From NCBI GenBank assembly GCA_038533155.1, contig JBCAZH010000009.1, forward strand, positions 12,197 to 76,196: a stretch of 64,000 nt of DNA, given 5' to 3'. The translations under genes were made by a program, and so were the position numbers. The notes beneath the pieces are model-generated. The model ran no database searches, had not been told where the DNA came from, and saw only the letters and a list, made by a program, of their open reading frames with translations. Source of the DNA: CALBPI01 sp038533155 (GTDB lineage Bacteria; Pseudomonadota; Gammaproteobacteria; Steroidobacterales; Woeseiaceae). Of this stretch, positions 52,476 through 60,812 are shown one piece after another. How positions within the stretch are numbered: position 1 is the first letter of the stretch; each line of letters starts with the position of its first letter.

Positions 52476-54786
52476 CGACCCTGTCATCGCGGGCGCTGTT
52501 GGATCGCCCACGCCGCACGATAGTGCCGCTTTGCATGTGGCGGGACACGCCACCTATACCGATGACTTGCCGGAACCCCGCAACCTACTCTATGCCGCGT
52601 TCGGTACCAGTCAGCATGCCCACGCGCAGATTGAAAGCATGGATCTCAAGGCGGTACGCGAAGCGCCCGGGGTCGTGGCGGTACTTACGGCTGATGACGT
52701 TCCGGGCAGCAATAACTACGGCGCAGTTGCGGACGACGATCCCATTCTCACGGCCACTGAAGTGCAGTACATCGGGCAGCCGATATTTCTCGTGCTCGCG
52801 CGCAGCGTTAATGAGGCACGGCGCGCAGCGCTCTTGGGTGACATTCAATACCAGCCACTAAAAACACTCCTTGACCCGGAGACCGCTGCGGCGGATGAAA
52901 GCTATGTGCTTCCAACACGCACACTGGAGCGCGGCGATGCCGCCGCGCCTATCAAAAACGCACCGCACCGGTTGCAAGGCACTGCAAGAGTCGGCGGGCA
53001 AGACCAGTTCTACTTGGAGGGTCAAATCAGCATCGCATTTCCTCGTGAAGGTGGTGACCTTCTGGTCTACAGTTCGACCCAACACCCCGGGGAGATACAA
53101 CATGCTGTTGCCCGCGCGATCGGACTGACTGACAAAGATGTCGTTGTCGAATGTCGGCGCATGGGCGGTGCATTCGGCGGCAAAGAAAGTCAGCCTGCCC
53201 TCATCGCATGTGCCGCGGCGATCGGCGCATACCATACCGGGAGGCCAGTAAAACTTCGCTTGGATCGTGATAGCGACATGATCATCACCGGCAAGCGGCA
53301 TTGCTTTGTCTCACATTACGATGTTGGCTTCGATGACGACGGGCGCATCCTCGGCGTTGATTTTCATCACCTATCGCGGTGCGGCATGTCAGCCGACTTG
53401 TCTGGGGCAATCAACGATCGCGCAATGTTTCACAGCGACAACGCCTATTTTCTGCCGAATGTGAAGATCATCTCCGAGCGCTGCAAGACGCACACCGTAT
53501 CGAATACGGCGTTCCGCGGTTTCGGCGGACCGCAGGGCATGTTCGCCATCGAATATGTCATCGACGAGATTGCGCGAACGTTGGGCAAGGACGCGCTCGA
53601 AGTGCGCCTCGCTAACTACTACGGCAAAGAAGACAGAAACGTCACACCCTACGGCCAACAGGTTGAAGACAATATTCTTGCCGAAGTGACTGATGAGGTT
53701 CTGACGCTCAGCGATTACCGCGCGCGACGTCAGGAGGTGACCGCGTGGAACGCCGAACATCAGGTGTTGAAAAAGGGTCTTGCGCTGACGCCCGTTAAAT
53801 TCGGCATTTCGTTCACTGCCACCCATCTGAACCAAGCCGGCGCGCTCATCCATATCTACGCCGACGGTACTGTCCATCTGAACCATGGCGGAACAGAAAT
53901 GGGTCAGGGCCTGTTCACCAAAGTGGCCCAGGTGGTTGCAGATGCGCTGTCGATCGATATCGATCGCATCAAGGTCACCGCATCGGACACCAGCAAGGTA
54001 CCGAATGCGTCCGCGACTGCCGCGTCGAGTGGTTCAGACCTGAATGGCATGGCGGCACGTAACGCAGCGATGAAGTTACGGCGCAGGCTGACGGCGTTCG
54101 CCGCTGCCGAGCACGGCGTGACGGAGGCCAACGTCCGATTCGTACGCAACGCGGTTGAGATCGGTGATCGATCAGTCACGTTCGAGCAATTGGTCAAGGA
54201 CGCGTACATGGCGCGTATCTCGCTGTCCGCGACCGGGTTCTACAAGACGCCGAAGATCTCCTACGACAAGCAGGCGATGAAAGGTCGTCCGTTCTACTAC
54301 TATGCTTACGGTGCGGCGGTCAGCGAGGTGATCGTCGACACACTGACCGGCGAATATCGCGTCACACGTGTCGATATCGCGCATGACTGTGGCGACTCAC
54401 TGAACCCTGCCATCGACATCGGACAGATCGAAGGTGGCTTTATTCAAGGTATGGGCTGGCTGACCACAGAGCACCTCTGGTGGGACGACACTGGGAGTCT
54501 TAGAACGCACGCACCAGCCACCTACAAGATCCCCGCCTGTTCCGACACTCCCGATGTGTTCAATGTGCAGATGTTGCGTGGCATGCCGAACCGAGAGGAT
54601 ACGATTCACCGCTCGAAAGCGGTTGGTGAGCCACCGTTAATGCTAGCGATCTCCGTGTTCCAAGCACTCAAAGATGCTGTCGCGGCTTGCGCTGCCAATG
54701 GTTCAGCGTCCCATTTGGACGCTCCAGCCACGCCCGAGGCGGTGTTGACTGCAATTGACCGTGCGAGGCGCGTGTCCGATGCGTGA
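52465..54786 (+). CDS. xdhB: Xanthine dehydrogenase large subunit (molybdopterin)
   Basis: 773 residues, full length. AALHVAGHATYTDDLPEP starts the domain. Molybdopterin/substrate regions include GGAFGGKESQ, the substrate-binding Arg in TAFRGFGGPQGM, GTEMGQGLFTKV, and the catalytic Glu in KAVGEPPLMLA. It hydroxylates hypoxanthine and xanthine to urate. Coupled to xdhA and xdhC by overlaps. Confidence 0.97.
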   Translation: MSDSDPVIAGAVGSPTPHDSAALHVAGHATYTDDLPEPRNLLYAAFGTSQHAHAQIESMDLKAVREAPGVVAVLTADDVPGSNNYGAVADDDPILTATEVQYIGQPIFLVLARSVNEARRAALLGDIQYQPLKTLLDPETAAADESYVLPTRTLERGDAAAPIKNAPHRLQGTARVGGQDQFYLEGQISIAFPREGGDLLVYSSTQHPGEIQHAVARAIGLTDKDVVVECRRMGGAFGGKESQPALIACAAAIGAYHTGRPVKLRLDRDSDMIITGKRHCFVSHYDVGFDDDGRILGVDFHHLSRCGMSADLSGAINDRAMFHSDNAYFLPNVKIISERCKTHTVSNTAFRGFGGPQGMFAIEYVIDEIARTLGKDALEVRLANYYGKEDRNVTPYGQQVEDNILAEVTDEVLTLSDYRARRQEVTAWNAEHQVLKKGLALTPVKFGISFTATHLNQAGALIHIYADGTVHLNHGGTEMGQGLFTKVAQVVADALSIDIDRIKVTASDTSKVPNASATAASSGSDLNGMAARNAAMKLRRRLTAFAAAEHGVTEANVRFVRNAVEIGDRSVTFEQLVKDAYMARISLSATGFYKTPKISYDKQAMKGRPFYYYAYGAAVSEVIVDTLTGEYRVTRVDIAHDCGDSLNPAIDIGQIEGGFIQGMGWLTTEHLWWDDTGSLRTHAPATYKIPACSDTPDVFNVQMLRGMPNREDTIHRSKAVGEPPLMLAISVFQALKDAVAACAANGSASHLDAPATPEAVLTAIDRARRVSDA

Positions 54787-55603
54787 TTGGGTCAGTCACG
54801 CGAGACAAGCCATTCAGCGCGGCGAACAGGTGATCAGCATCAGCATTGCGCGAGTTCGTGGATCAGCACCGCGGGATGTCGGAACCACAATGTTGGTGAC
54901 GCAGCATCGCTGTATCGGCACGATCGGCGGCGGGCAGCTCGAGTTCAGTGCGATCGACACTGCTCGACGGTGGTTACAACAAACCGACAAAGCGGCATCG
55001 TTCGAGCGCCGCGTCCCGCTGGGCAGTGATTGCGGACAATGCTGCGGCGGTGTTGTCACGCTCAACTACCGACGCTGGACGGACTCTCGACTCCCGGAGG
55101 CGACCGAAGCCGATCCGAATCCGCTGGCGGATGTCGTGATTTTCGGCGCCGGCCATGTGGGGCGTGCGCTGGCCCAGGTCCTAGCGACGCTCGATACCAA
55201 AGTGTGGGTTGTCGACTCACGCGCGGATCAGCTCGCCTTATTGACGGACGGCGTTGCGGCGCCGCTGCTAGCCGCCAATCCGCTCGATGCCATCGCCCAA
55301 TGCGCGCATGGGGCCGCAGTGGTGGTCATGACCCACGACCACGATCTGGATCTCGCGTTGTGCGAAGCCCTGCTACAACGAGACGATTGGTGCTATCTCG
55401 GTTTGATCGGTTCGCGAACCAAGGCGCGTCGATTCGACAAGAAACTGCGTGCCGCAGGAATCAGTGATGCAGATTTATCGCGACTGACCTGCCCTATCGG
55501 CTTGCCCGGGTTAACCGGCAAACACCCCGGCGAAATCGCGGTCGCGGTCACTGCCGAGATCTTGCAGACTGCGCGCCGACAAATATTAAAAGGGGTCGCT
55601 TAG
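54779..55603 (+). CDS. xdhC: Xanthine dehydrogenase accessory protein XdhC
   Basis: 274 residues. RGSAPRDVGTTMLV and IGTIGGGQLE in the N-terminal half, DCGQCCGG with paired Cys, and a Rossmann-like VVIFGAGHVGRALA, YLGLIGSRTKARRF in the C-terminal half. XdhC inserts sulfurated molybdenum cofactor into XdhB. The ATG lies inside the xdhB end (8-bp overlap); the stop overlaps the puuD start by 1 base. Confidence 0.96.
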   Translation: MRDWVSHARQAIQRGEQVISISIARVRGSAPRDVGTTMLVTQHRCIGTIGGGQLEFSAIDTARRWLQQTDKAASFERRVPLGSDCGQCCGGVVTLNYRRWTDSRLPEATEADPNPLADVVIFGAGHVGRALAQVLATLDTKVWVVDSRADQLALLTDGVAAPLLAANPLDAIAQCAHGAAVVVMTHDHDLDLALCEALLQRDDWCYLGLIGSRTKARRFDKKLRAAGISDADLSRLTCPIGLPGLTGKHPGEIAVAVTAEILQTARRQILKGVA

Positions 55604-56655
55604 TGGGCGCACTGACAGACTGGATGGAACTACTGGGGCGCTGGTTACACCTGACCACTGGCATCGCGTGGATCGGCTCATCACTGTATTTCATTTGGCT
55701 CGACAACCATCTGACCCCGCCGGAGTCTGCCGCTGATCGCGACAAAGGCGTCGGCGGGGAGCTTTGGGCTGTGCATGGCGGTGGATTCTACCAAGCACAG
55801 AAATACGCGGGTGCACCACCAGAGATGCCCGCAACTCTTCATTGGTTCAAATGGGAAGCCTACTCGACCTGGCTCTCCGGGATGTTCCTGCTCATCTTGA
55901 TCTATTGGGTCGGCGCCGAGGTCTACCTAATTGATTCAAGCGTACTCGCTCTCAACAAAGGCGCTGCGATCGGCATCGGCGCTGGCTACCTGCTCGGCGG
56001 CTGGATCGTCTACGACCAGCTGTGCAAATCCCCGCTGGGCCGAAATGAACGCGCATTATCTGTGGTCCTTTTTTCTTTTCTCGTACTGGTCGCGTGGAGT
56101 CTGTGCCAAGTTTTCGGCGGGCGTGGTGCATTCATCCACTACGGCGCGTTGATCGGTACGATCATGGTCGCAAACGTCGCGCACATCATCATCCCAGGAC
56201 AAAAACGAATGGTCGCGGCGCTAACCGCCGGCGAACCGATCAACCCGCAGGATGGCGCACGCGGTAAGCAACGCTCCGTGCACAACACCTATCTGACTTT
56301 GCCGGTGCTGTTCATCATGATCAGCAATCATTACGCATCCACTTACTCGAGCGAATGGAATTGGCTGATACTGATCGGCATGACGATTGCCGGTGCTTTG
56401 ATTCGCGTGTATTTCGTTGCACGACACAAAGGCAACGCATCGCCTTTGCCTGCCATCGGTGGGCTCGTNNNNNNNNNNNNNNNNNNNNNNNNNNNNNNNN
56501 NNNNNNNNNNNNNNNNNNNNNNNNNNNNNNNNNNNNNNNNNNNNNNNNNNNNNNNNNNNNNNNNNNNNGTGCTACGCGCGATGCCAATTGGCAATCTGAC
56601 CGAGATCACGGATGAGGAACGCGCAGCACTGGCTGCCTGGTATCGTGCCCGCTAG
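55603..56655 (+). CDS. puuD: Urate hydroxylase PuuD (membrane urate oxidase), interrupted by a gap
   Basis: 288 codons before the gap hold eight or so membrane helices (LHLTTGIAWIGSSLYFIWLDNHL, LWAVHGGGFYQAQKYAG) characteristic of PuuD. After the gap the C-terminal AMPIGNLTEITDEERAALAAWY matches the end of its cytochrome c domain. The haem motif CxxCH itself falls in the gap. The 100-N spacer happens to keep frame, but family length suggests roughly 80-100 residues are missing. It oxidises urate to 5-hydroxyisourate, replacing a soluble uricase. GTG start. The stop overlaps the convergent hydroxy-acid oxidase stop (CTAG). Confidence 0.93.
   Translation: MGALTDWMELLGRWLHLTTGIAWIGSSLYFIWLDNHLTPPESAADRDKGVGGELWAVHGGGFYQAQKYAGAPPEMPATLHWFKWEAYSTWLSGMFLLILIYWVGAEVYLIDSSVLALNKGAAIGIGAGYLLGGWIVYDQLCKSPLGRNERALSVVLFSFLVLVAWSLCQVFGGRGAFIHYGALIGTIMVANVAHIIIPGQKRMVAALTAGEPINPQDGARGKQRSVHNTYLTLPVLFIMISNHYASTYSSEWNWLILIGMTIAGALIRVYFVARHKGNASPLPAIGGLXXXXXXXXXXXXXXXXXXXXXXXXXXXXXXXXXXVLRAMPIGNLTEITDEERAALAAWYRAR
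56469..56568. other. Assembly gap (100 N)
   Basis: A run of exactly 100 N inside puuD, hiding the haem-binding part of the cytochrome c domain. Confidence 0.99.
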
Positions 56656-57800
56656 CGAAAGCGTACATGCGATTCCGTCAACTCCGAAACACTACTGAGC
56701 CCCATCAAGCGTAGATCCCGGTCCAACTCAGCGCGCATGTTATCGAGCGTTTTCTCGACGCCAGCTTGGCCTGCCGCGGCCAAGGCATATAGATACCAAC
56801 GCCCACCGGAACACGCAGTTGCCCCCAGCGCGAGCGCTTTTAAGACATGGGTACCGCGGCGAATGCCGCCATCGCAGATGATCTCAATCTGACCACCGAC
56901 GGCCGCAACGATTTCCTGTAGCTGGTCGAACGGCGCTCTAGAGCCATCCAACTGGCGACCACCATGGTTCGAAATCATGATGGCGGTTGCGCCGATATCG
57001 ACGGCACGTTTTGCATCGTCAACGGACATCACACCCTTCAGGCAGAACGGACCACCCCAAGCTTCTCGAACAGCCGCCGCATCGTCCCATGTCATCGTGC
57101 GGTCCAACATGTTGCTGAAGTAGTCGCTCACCGACACTGCAATATTGCTCCCTTCCGGAATCGCCTGCTCCAGTTGCGGCAACGAGAACTTCTCCCCGAA
57201 AAGGTAATTCCATGTCCAACGCGGATGTAACGCAAAACTGAACGCACTGGCCAACGTGAGTTTCGGAGGCGAAGTAAAGCCGGTGCGAAGATCGCGCTCC
57301 CGATTGCCACCTACAATCGTGTCGACCGTCAATGCGAGCGCATCGAACCCTGCCGCTTTACAGCGGTCAATCATGCTGAATGTGAGCGCTTTGTCTTTGT
57401 GGTAGTACAGTTGAAACAGTTTGGGGGTATCGATCGCCGCACCGATTTCATCGACGCTCACGGTCGCTAGCGATGACACGCCGAAATACGTTCCGAATCG
57501 CGATGCAGCGCGAGCGACGGCACGCTCGCCTTGCCAATGAAACAGTCGCTGCAGCGCAGTCGGCGACAGGAACATCGGTAATTCGATGCGTTGACCCATC
57601 ACGGTCACCGACAAATCAACCGTGTCGCTGCCGGCGAGTACGTTGGGAACCAAGTCACAAGACTCAAAGCTCGCGGTATTGCGTCGATAGGTTACCTCGT
57701 CATCAGCGGCCCCATCGATGTAGTGAAACACGGGCGCCGGTAGTCGACGTTTCGCGAGTCGCCGAAACTGCGCCACGTTGTAGCAATCCGATAAGTTCAT
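56652..57800 (-). CDS. FMN-dependent alpha-hydroxy-acid oxidase/dehydrogenase
   Basis: 382 residues, (S)-2-hydroxy-acid oxidase family. FHYIDGAADDEVTYRRN at the start, LFQLYYHKDK, ISNHGGRQLDGSRAPFD with the active-site His and Arg, and CDGGIRRGTHVLKALALGA for FMN phosphate. L-lactate or glycolate are the usual substrates. In this setting, handling of glycolate next to the glyoxylate made by allantoin breakdown is possible. It converges with puuD and is divergent from puuE. Confidence 0.92.
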   Translation of the reverse strand: MNLSDCYNVAQFRRLAKRRLPAPVFHYIDGAADDEVTYRRNTASFESCDLVPNVLAGSDTVDLSVTVMGQRIELPMFLSPTALQRLFHWQGERAVARAASRFGTYFGVSSLATVSVDEIGAAIDTPKLFQLYYHKDKALTFSMIDRCKAAGFDALALTVDTIVGGNRERDLRTGFTSPPKLTLASAFSFALHPRWTWNYLFGEKFSLPQLEQAIPEGSNIAVSVSDYFSNMLDRTMTWDDAAAVREAWGGPFCLKGVMSVDDAKRAVDIGATAIMISNHGGRQLDGSRAPFDQLQEIVAAVGGQIEIICDGGIRRGTHVLKALALGATACSGGRWYLYALAAAGQAGVEKTLDNMRAELDRDLRLMGLSSVSELTESHVRFR

Positions 57801-57847
57801 AGATCGACAGTAACACGAAGATCTAAATGGGAAACTGGTAGTTGGCG

Positions 57848-57870
57848 CTCAGTGTTTTTGGTGGGACACT
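57848..57870. promoter_or_regulatory. CTCAGTGT copy and small dyad upstream of puuE
   Basis: CTCAGTGT (57848-57855) matches the tandem repeats at 41528 and 41542. AGTGT (57851-57855) and ACACT (57866-57870) form a 5-bp inverted repeat ending 6 bases before the puuE ATG. It is a candidate regulatory site shared by purine genes. Confidence 0.35.
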
Positions 57871-57876
57871 CTAGCT

Positions 57877-58779
57877 ATGAGTTATCCAAGAGACATGGTC
57901 GGTTACGGCGACAAAGTGCCCGATGCCGATTGGCCAGCGGGGGCAAAGCTCGCGCTACAGTTCGTTGTGAACTACGAAGAAGGTGGCGAGAACTGCATAC
58001 TCCACGGCGACGAAGCATCCGAAGCCTTTTTGTCGGAGATCGTTGGCGCTGTCCCGTTCCCGGGCGCGCGCCATCGCAACATGGAATCGATTTACGAGTA
58101 CGGATCGCGCGCGGGGTTTTGGCGGCTACATCGACTATTTACCGAGCGCGAACTACCGGTGACTGTATTCGGTGTCGCAATGGCGCTGGAACGTAACCCT
58201 GAAGCGGTTCGAGCAATGCAGGCCGCCGACTGGGAGATCGCGAGTCACGGACTCCGTTGGATCGACTATCACTCGATTTCCGAGTCCGAGGAACGCGCAC
58301 ACTTCAATGAAGCGCTGAAGATCCACAAAGCCTGCACTGGCGAGGCACCACAAGGTTGGTACCTCGGACGATGCAGTGAGGTTAGTCATCAAATCGCCGC
58401 AGAGTACGGCAAGTTTTTGTACAACGCGGACAGCTACGCCGACGATCTGCCGTACTGGGATTATCAATATACCCAGCCGCAACTGATGGTGCCTTACACG
58501 CTTGACGCCAACGACATGCGTTTCGCGACCGCTCAAGGTTTCAATAGTGGCACCCAGTTCTTTGACTACCTGCGCGACAGCTTCGATTGCTTGTATCGCG
58601 AAGGAGAAAAGCGACCACGAATGATGTCGGTCGGCCTACATTGTCGGCTTGCCGGTCGACCAGGACGTACACAAGCCCTGCGACGGTTCTTGGATTACGT
58701 TGCCGGTCACCCTGACGTCTGGATCACCCGCCGTGCGGATATTGCGCGCCATTGGCGCAAGGTACATCCACCGCGATGA
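57877..58779 (+). CDS. puuE: Allantoinase PuuE (polysaccharide-deacetylase fold)
   Basis: 300 residues. LQFVVNYEEGGENCILHGD and GSRAGFWRLHRLF near the N-terminus, ASHGLRWIDYHSIS with the conserved His region, and PRMMSVGLHCRLAGRPGR near the end mark the metal-independent PuuE type rather than the amidohydrolase allantoinase. It hydrolyses allantoin to allantoate. ATG start; its stop overlaps uraD (ATGA). First gene of a tight puuE-uraD-alc-allA-guaD run. Confidence 0.95.
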   Translation: MSYPRDMVGYGDKVPDADWPAGAKLALQFVVNYEEGGENCILHGDEASEAFLSEIVGAVPFPGARHRNMESIYEYGSRAGFWRLHRLFTERELPVTVFGVAMALERNPEAVRAMQAADWEIASHGLRWIDYHSISESEERAHFNEALKIHKACTGEAPQGWYLGRCSEVSHQIAAEYGKFLYNADSYADDLPYWDYQYTQPQLMVPYTLDANDMRFATAQGFNSGTQFFDYLRDSFDCLYREGEKRPRMMSVGLHCRLAGRPGRTQALRRFLDYVAGHPDVWITRRADIARHWRKVHPPR

Positions 58780-59300
58780 ACACGTTGTTCCACATCGCAC
58801 CGAGCGACATGAGCCGCTCCGAATTTGTTGAGTGCTTCGGCGGCATTTACGAACACTCTGCGTGGGTGGCGGAAGCGCTTTTTGAGGCGGGCGTCGAGCG
58901 GCACCATGATGATCTCGAAGGCCTTGCAAACGCCATGGCCTCAATTGTCGACGACGCCGGCCGAGAACGACAATGGGCATTGATTCGTGCCCATCCGGAC
59001 TTGGCGGGCCGCGCGGCTATTGCCGGCGAGCTGACGCAAAGTTCCACCGACGAGCAATCACGGGCCGGCCTGGATCAGTGCAGTGAGTCGGAGTTCGAAC
59101 GATTTCAAGGAATGAACGCTGCCTACAAAGCTCGCTTCGACATGCCGTTCATCAAGGCGGTTCGGCACAGCAATCGGCACGAAATTCTGCAAGCGTTCGA
59201 AGCGCGACTTCAAAACTCCCAGGAGGAGGAGTTTGAAACGGCGATGCAGGAAATACACCAAATCGCTAGCTGGCGACTAGAGGCAATGATCGATGGATAG
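58776..59300 (+). CDS. uraD: OHCU decarboxylase
   Basis: 174 residues. The catalytic His lies in LIRAHPDLAGRAA, and FDMPFIKAVRHSNRHEIL and LQNSQEEEFETAMQEIHQIA are family signatures. It decarboxylates OHCU to (S)-allantoin. Start ATG overlaps puuE (ATGA); its end overlaps the allantoicase start by 8 bp. Confidence 0.96.
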   Translation: MNTLFHIAPSDMSRSEFVECFGGIYEHSAWVAEALFEAGVERHHDDLEGLANAMASIVDDAGRERQWALIRAHPDLAGRAAIAGELTQSSTDEQSRAGLDQCSESEFERFQGMNAAYKARFDMPFIKAVRHSNRHEILQAFEARLQNSQEEEFETAMQEIHQIASWRLEAMIDG

Positions 59301-60312
59301 ACAGGGCATCATCACCCAGCTCACAGAACCGCATCCGTTTGGGGACGTGATCAATCTGGCGCATCCGCGGCTCGGGGCTGAGGTGGTGTTTGCGACAGAC
59401 GAGTTTTACGGTGATAAGCGACGCCTCATCGCACCTGATCCACCAGTATTTCTTCCCGATAAGTACGACGCCAATGGCAAGTGGATGGATGGCTGGGAGA
59501 GTCGACGGCGTCGAACACCCGGTCACGATTTCTGCGACATCCGACTCGGTATGCCGGGGAGAATCGCCGGCATCGAAATCGATACCCGGCACTTCACGGG
59601 TAACTTCCCCCCCGAAGCCGCGGTTGAGGCTTGCCGATACGATGGTGAAGTTCCTGACGACCAAGTCGAGTGGGTTCCGATCGTCGAGAAACGTCGAGTC
59701 CAAGGCAACCGACAACATTTTTCGGACGTGGATAATCAGCACAGCTGGACACACATCCGCCTGCACATTTATCCGGACGGCGGCGTCGCGCGATTGCGTG
59801 TTTGGGGACGAGTCGATCGAGATTTCAGTACCGTACCGGAGGACACGGAGATCGATTTGTTCGCGATCGAAAATGGCGGGCGCGCGATGTTCTGTAACGA
59901 CGAGCATTTCGGCACGATGCACAACCTGAACGCTCCTGGTCGTGGTATCAACATGGGTGATGGCTGGGAGACAGCAAGGCGTCGCGAACCTGGAAATGAC
60001 TGGGTCGTAATGGCGTTAGGCACCCCCGGCATACTGACCCGAGTTGTCGTCGACACAGCGCATTTCAAAGGCAATTACCCCGACGAAGTGGAACTGCGGG
60101 CGTTGTACATTCCCGAATCAGCGCACCCGATCAACCCACTCGACGGAGCGAAGTGGCCGATGCTATTGCCGCGGCAGAAGTTGGGGCCGGATGCCGTTCA
60201 CGAGTTTCGCGATGAGCTATTGCTTGCAGATCCCGTGAGTCACCTACGTATGAACATCTTTCCCGACGGCGGCATCAGCAGACTTCGCCTGTTCGGCAAA
60301 GTCGCCCGATGA
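59293..60312 (+). CDS. alc: Allantoicase
   Basis: 339 residues, two repeated allantoicase domains. The first has GWESRRRRTPGHDFCDIRLG with the HFTGNFPPEAAVEAC strand; the second repeats it as GWETARRREPGNDWVVMALG with HFKGNYPDEVELRAL. Each repeat ends with an IYPDGGVARLR / IFPDGGISRLR segment. It converts allantoate to ureidoglycolate plus urea, feeding urease. Overlaps uraD and allA at its ends. Confidence 0.96.
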   Translation: MDRQGIITQLTEPHPFGDVINLAHPRLGAEVVFATDEFYGDKRRLIAPDPPVFLPDKYDANGKWMDGWESRRRRTPGHDFCDIRLGMPGRIAGIEIDTRHFTGNFPPEAAVEACRYDGEVPDDQVEWVPIVEKRRVQGNRQHFSDVDNQHSWTHIRLHIYPDGGVARLRVWGRVDRDFSTVPEDTEIDLFAIENGGRAMFCNDEHFGTMHNLNAPGRGINMGDGWETARRREPGNDWVVMALGTPGILTRVVVDTAHFKGNYPDEVELRALYIPESAHPINPLDGAKWPMLLPRQKLGPDAVHEFRDELLLADPVSHLRMNIFPDGGISRLRLFGKVAR

Positions 60313-60812
60313 GTACCGCGGCTCGTCATCTGACGCCCAGAAAGGCAACCGCCGATGTGTTCGCCCCATTTGGTGAGTTAATCCAGCCCGCTGAAGTATC
60401 CGCCACGTTGGTCAATGGCCAACGATTTGAACGCTTCGATGGGCTCGCGACAATCGACTGTGGCGACGCGCCGGTCAATGTCGGCGTTATGCGCTGCGCA
60501 ACGGCAACCGAATTCCCGTGCACCATTGATTGGGTCGAACGCCATCCGCTCGGCAGCCAGGCGTTCTTGCCCCTCGACGCAAAGCCCTACGTGGTTGCTG
60601 TCGCACCGCATGACTGCAATCCGGACACCGATACATTCCACGCGTTCGTGATCCCGCCAAGAACCGGCATCAACATGCACCCTGGTGTGTGGCACGTACC
60701 ATTGCTCGGCAATTCGGTCGGACAGATGTTTGTTGTGATCGACAGAGCGGGTGATGACAACTGCGACGAGCATCAGCTGAAGTCACCGCTATTCATTCAG
60801 GATCTGCTATGA
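60309..60812 (+). CDS. allA: Ureidoglycolate lyase
   Basis: 167 residues, cupin fold. MRCATATEFPCTIDWVERHPLGSQAFLPL and RTGINMHPGVWHVPLL are the family's active-site segments. It splits ureidoglycolate into glyoxylate and urea. The presence of alc plus allA, rather than an allantoate amidohydrolase, means both nitrogen pairs leave as urea. ATGA overlaps on both sides. Confidence 0.95.
   Translation: MSTAARHLTPRKATADVFAPFGELIQPAEVSATLVNGQRFERFDGLATIDCGDAPVNVGVMRCATATEFPCTIDWVERHPLGSQAFLPLDAKPYVVAVAPHDCNPDTDTFHAFVIPPRTGINMHPGVWHVPLLGNSVGQMFVVIDRAGDDNCDEHQLKSPLFIQDLL

Noticed and set aside
57801..57876. Possible sigma54 promoter before puuE
   Set aside because: TGGCGC is present, but the -12 GC is missing at the required spacing.
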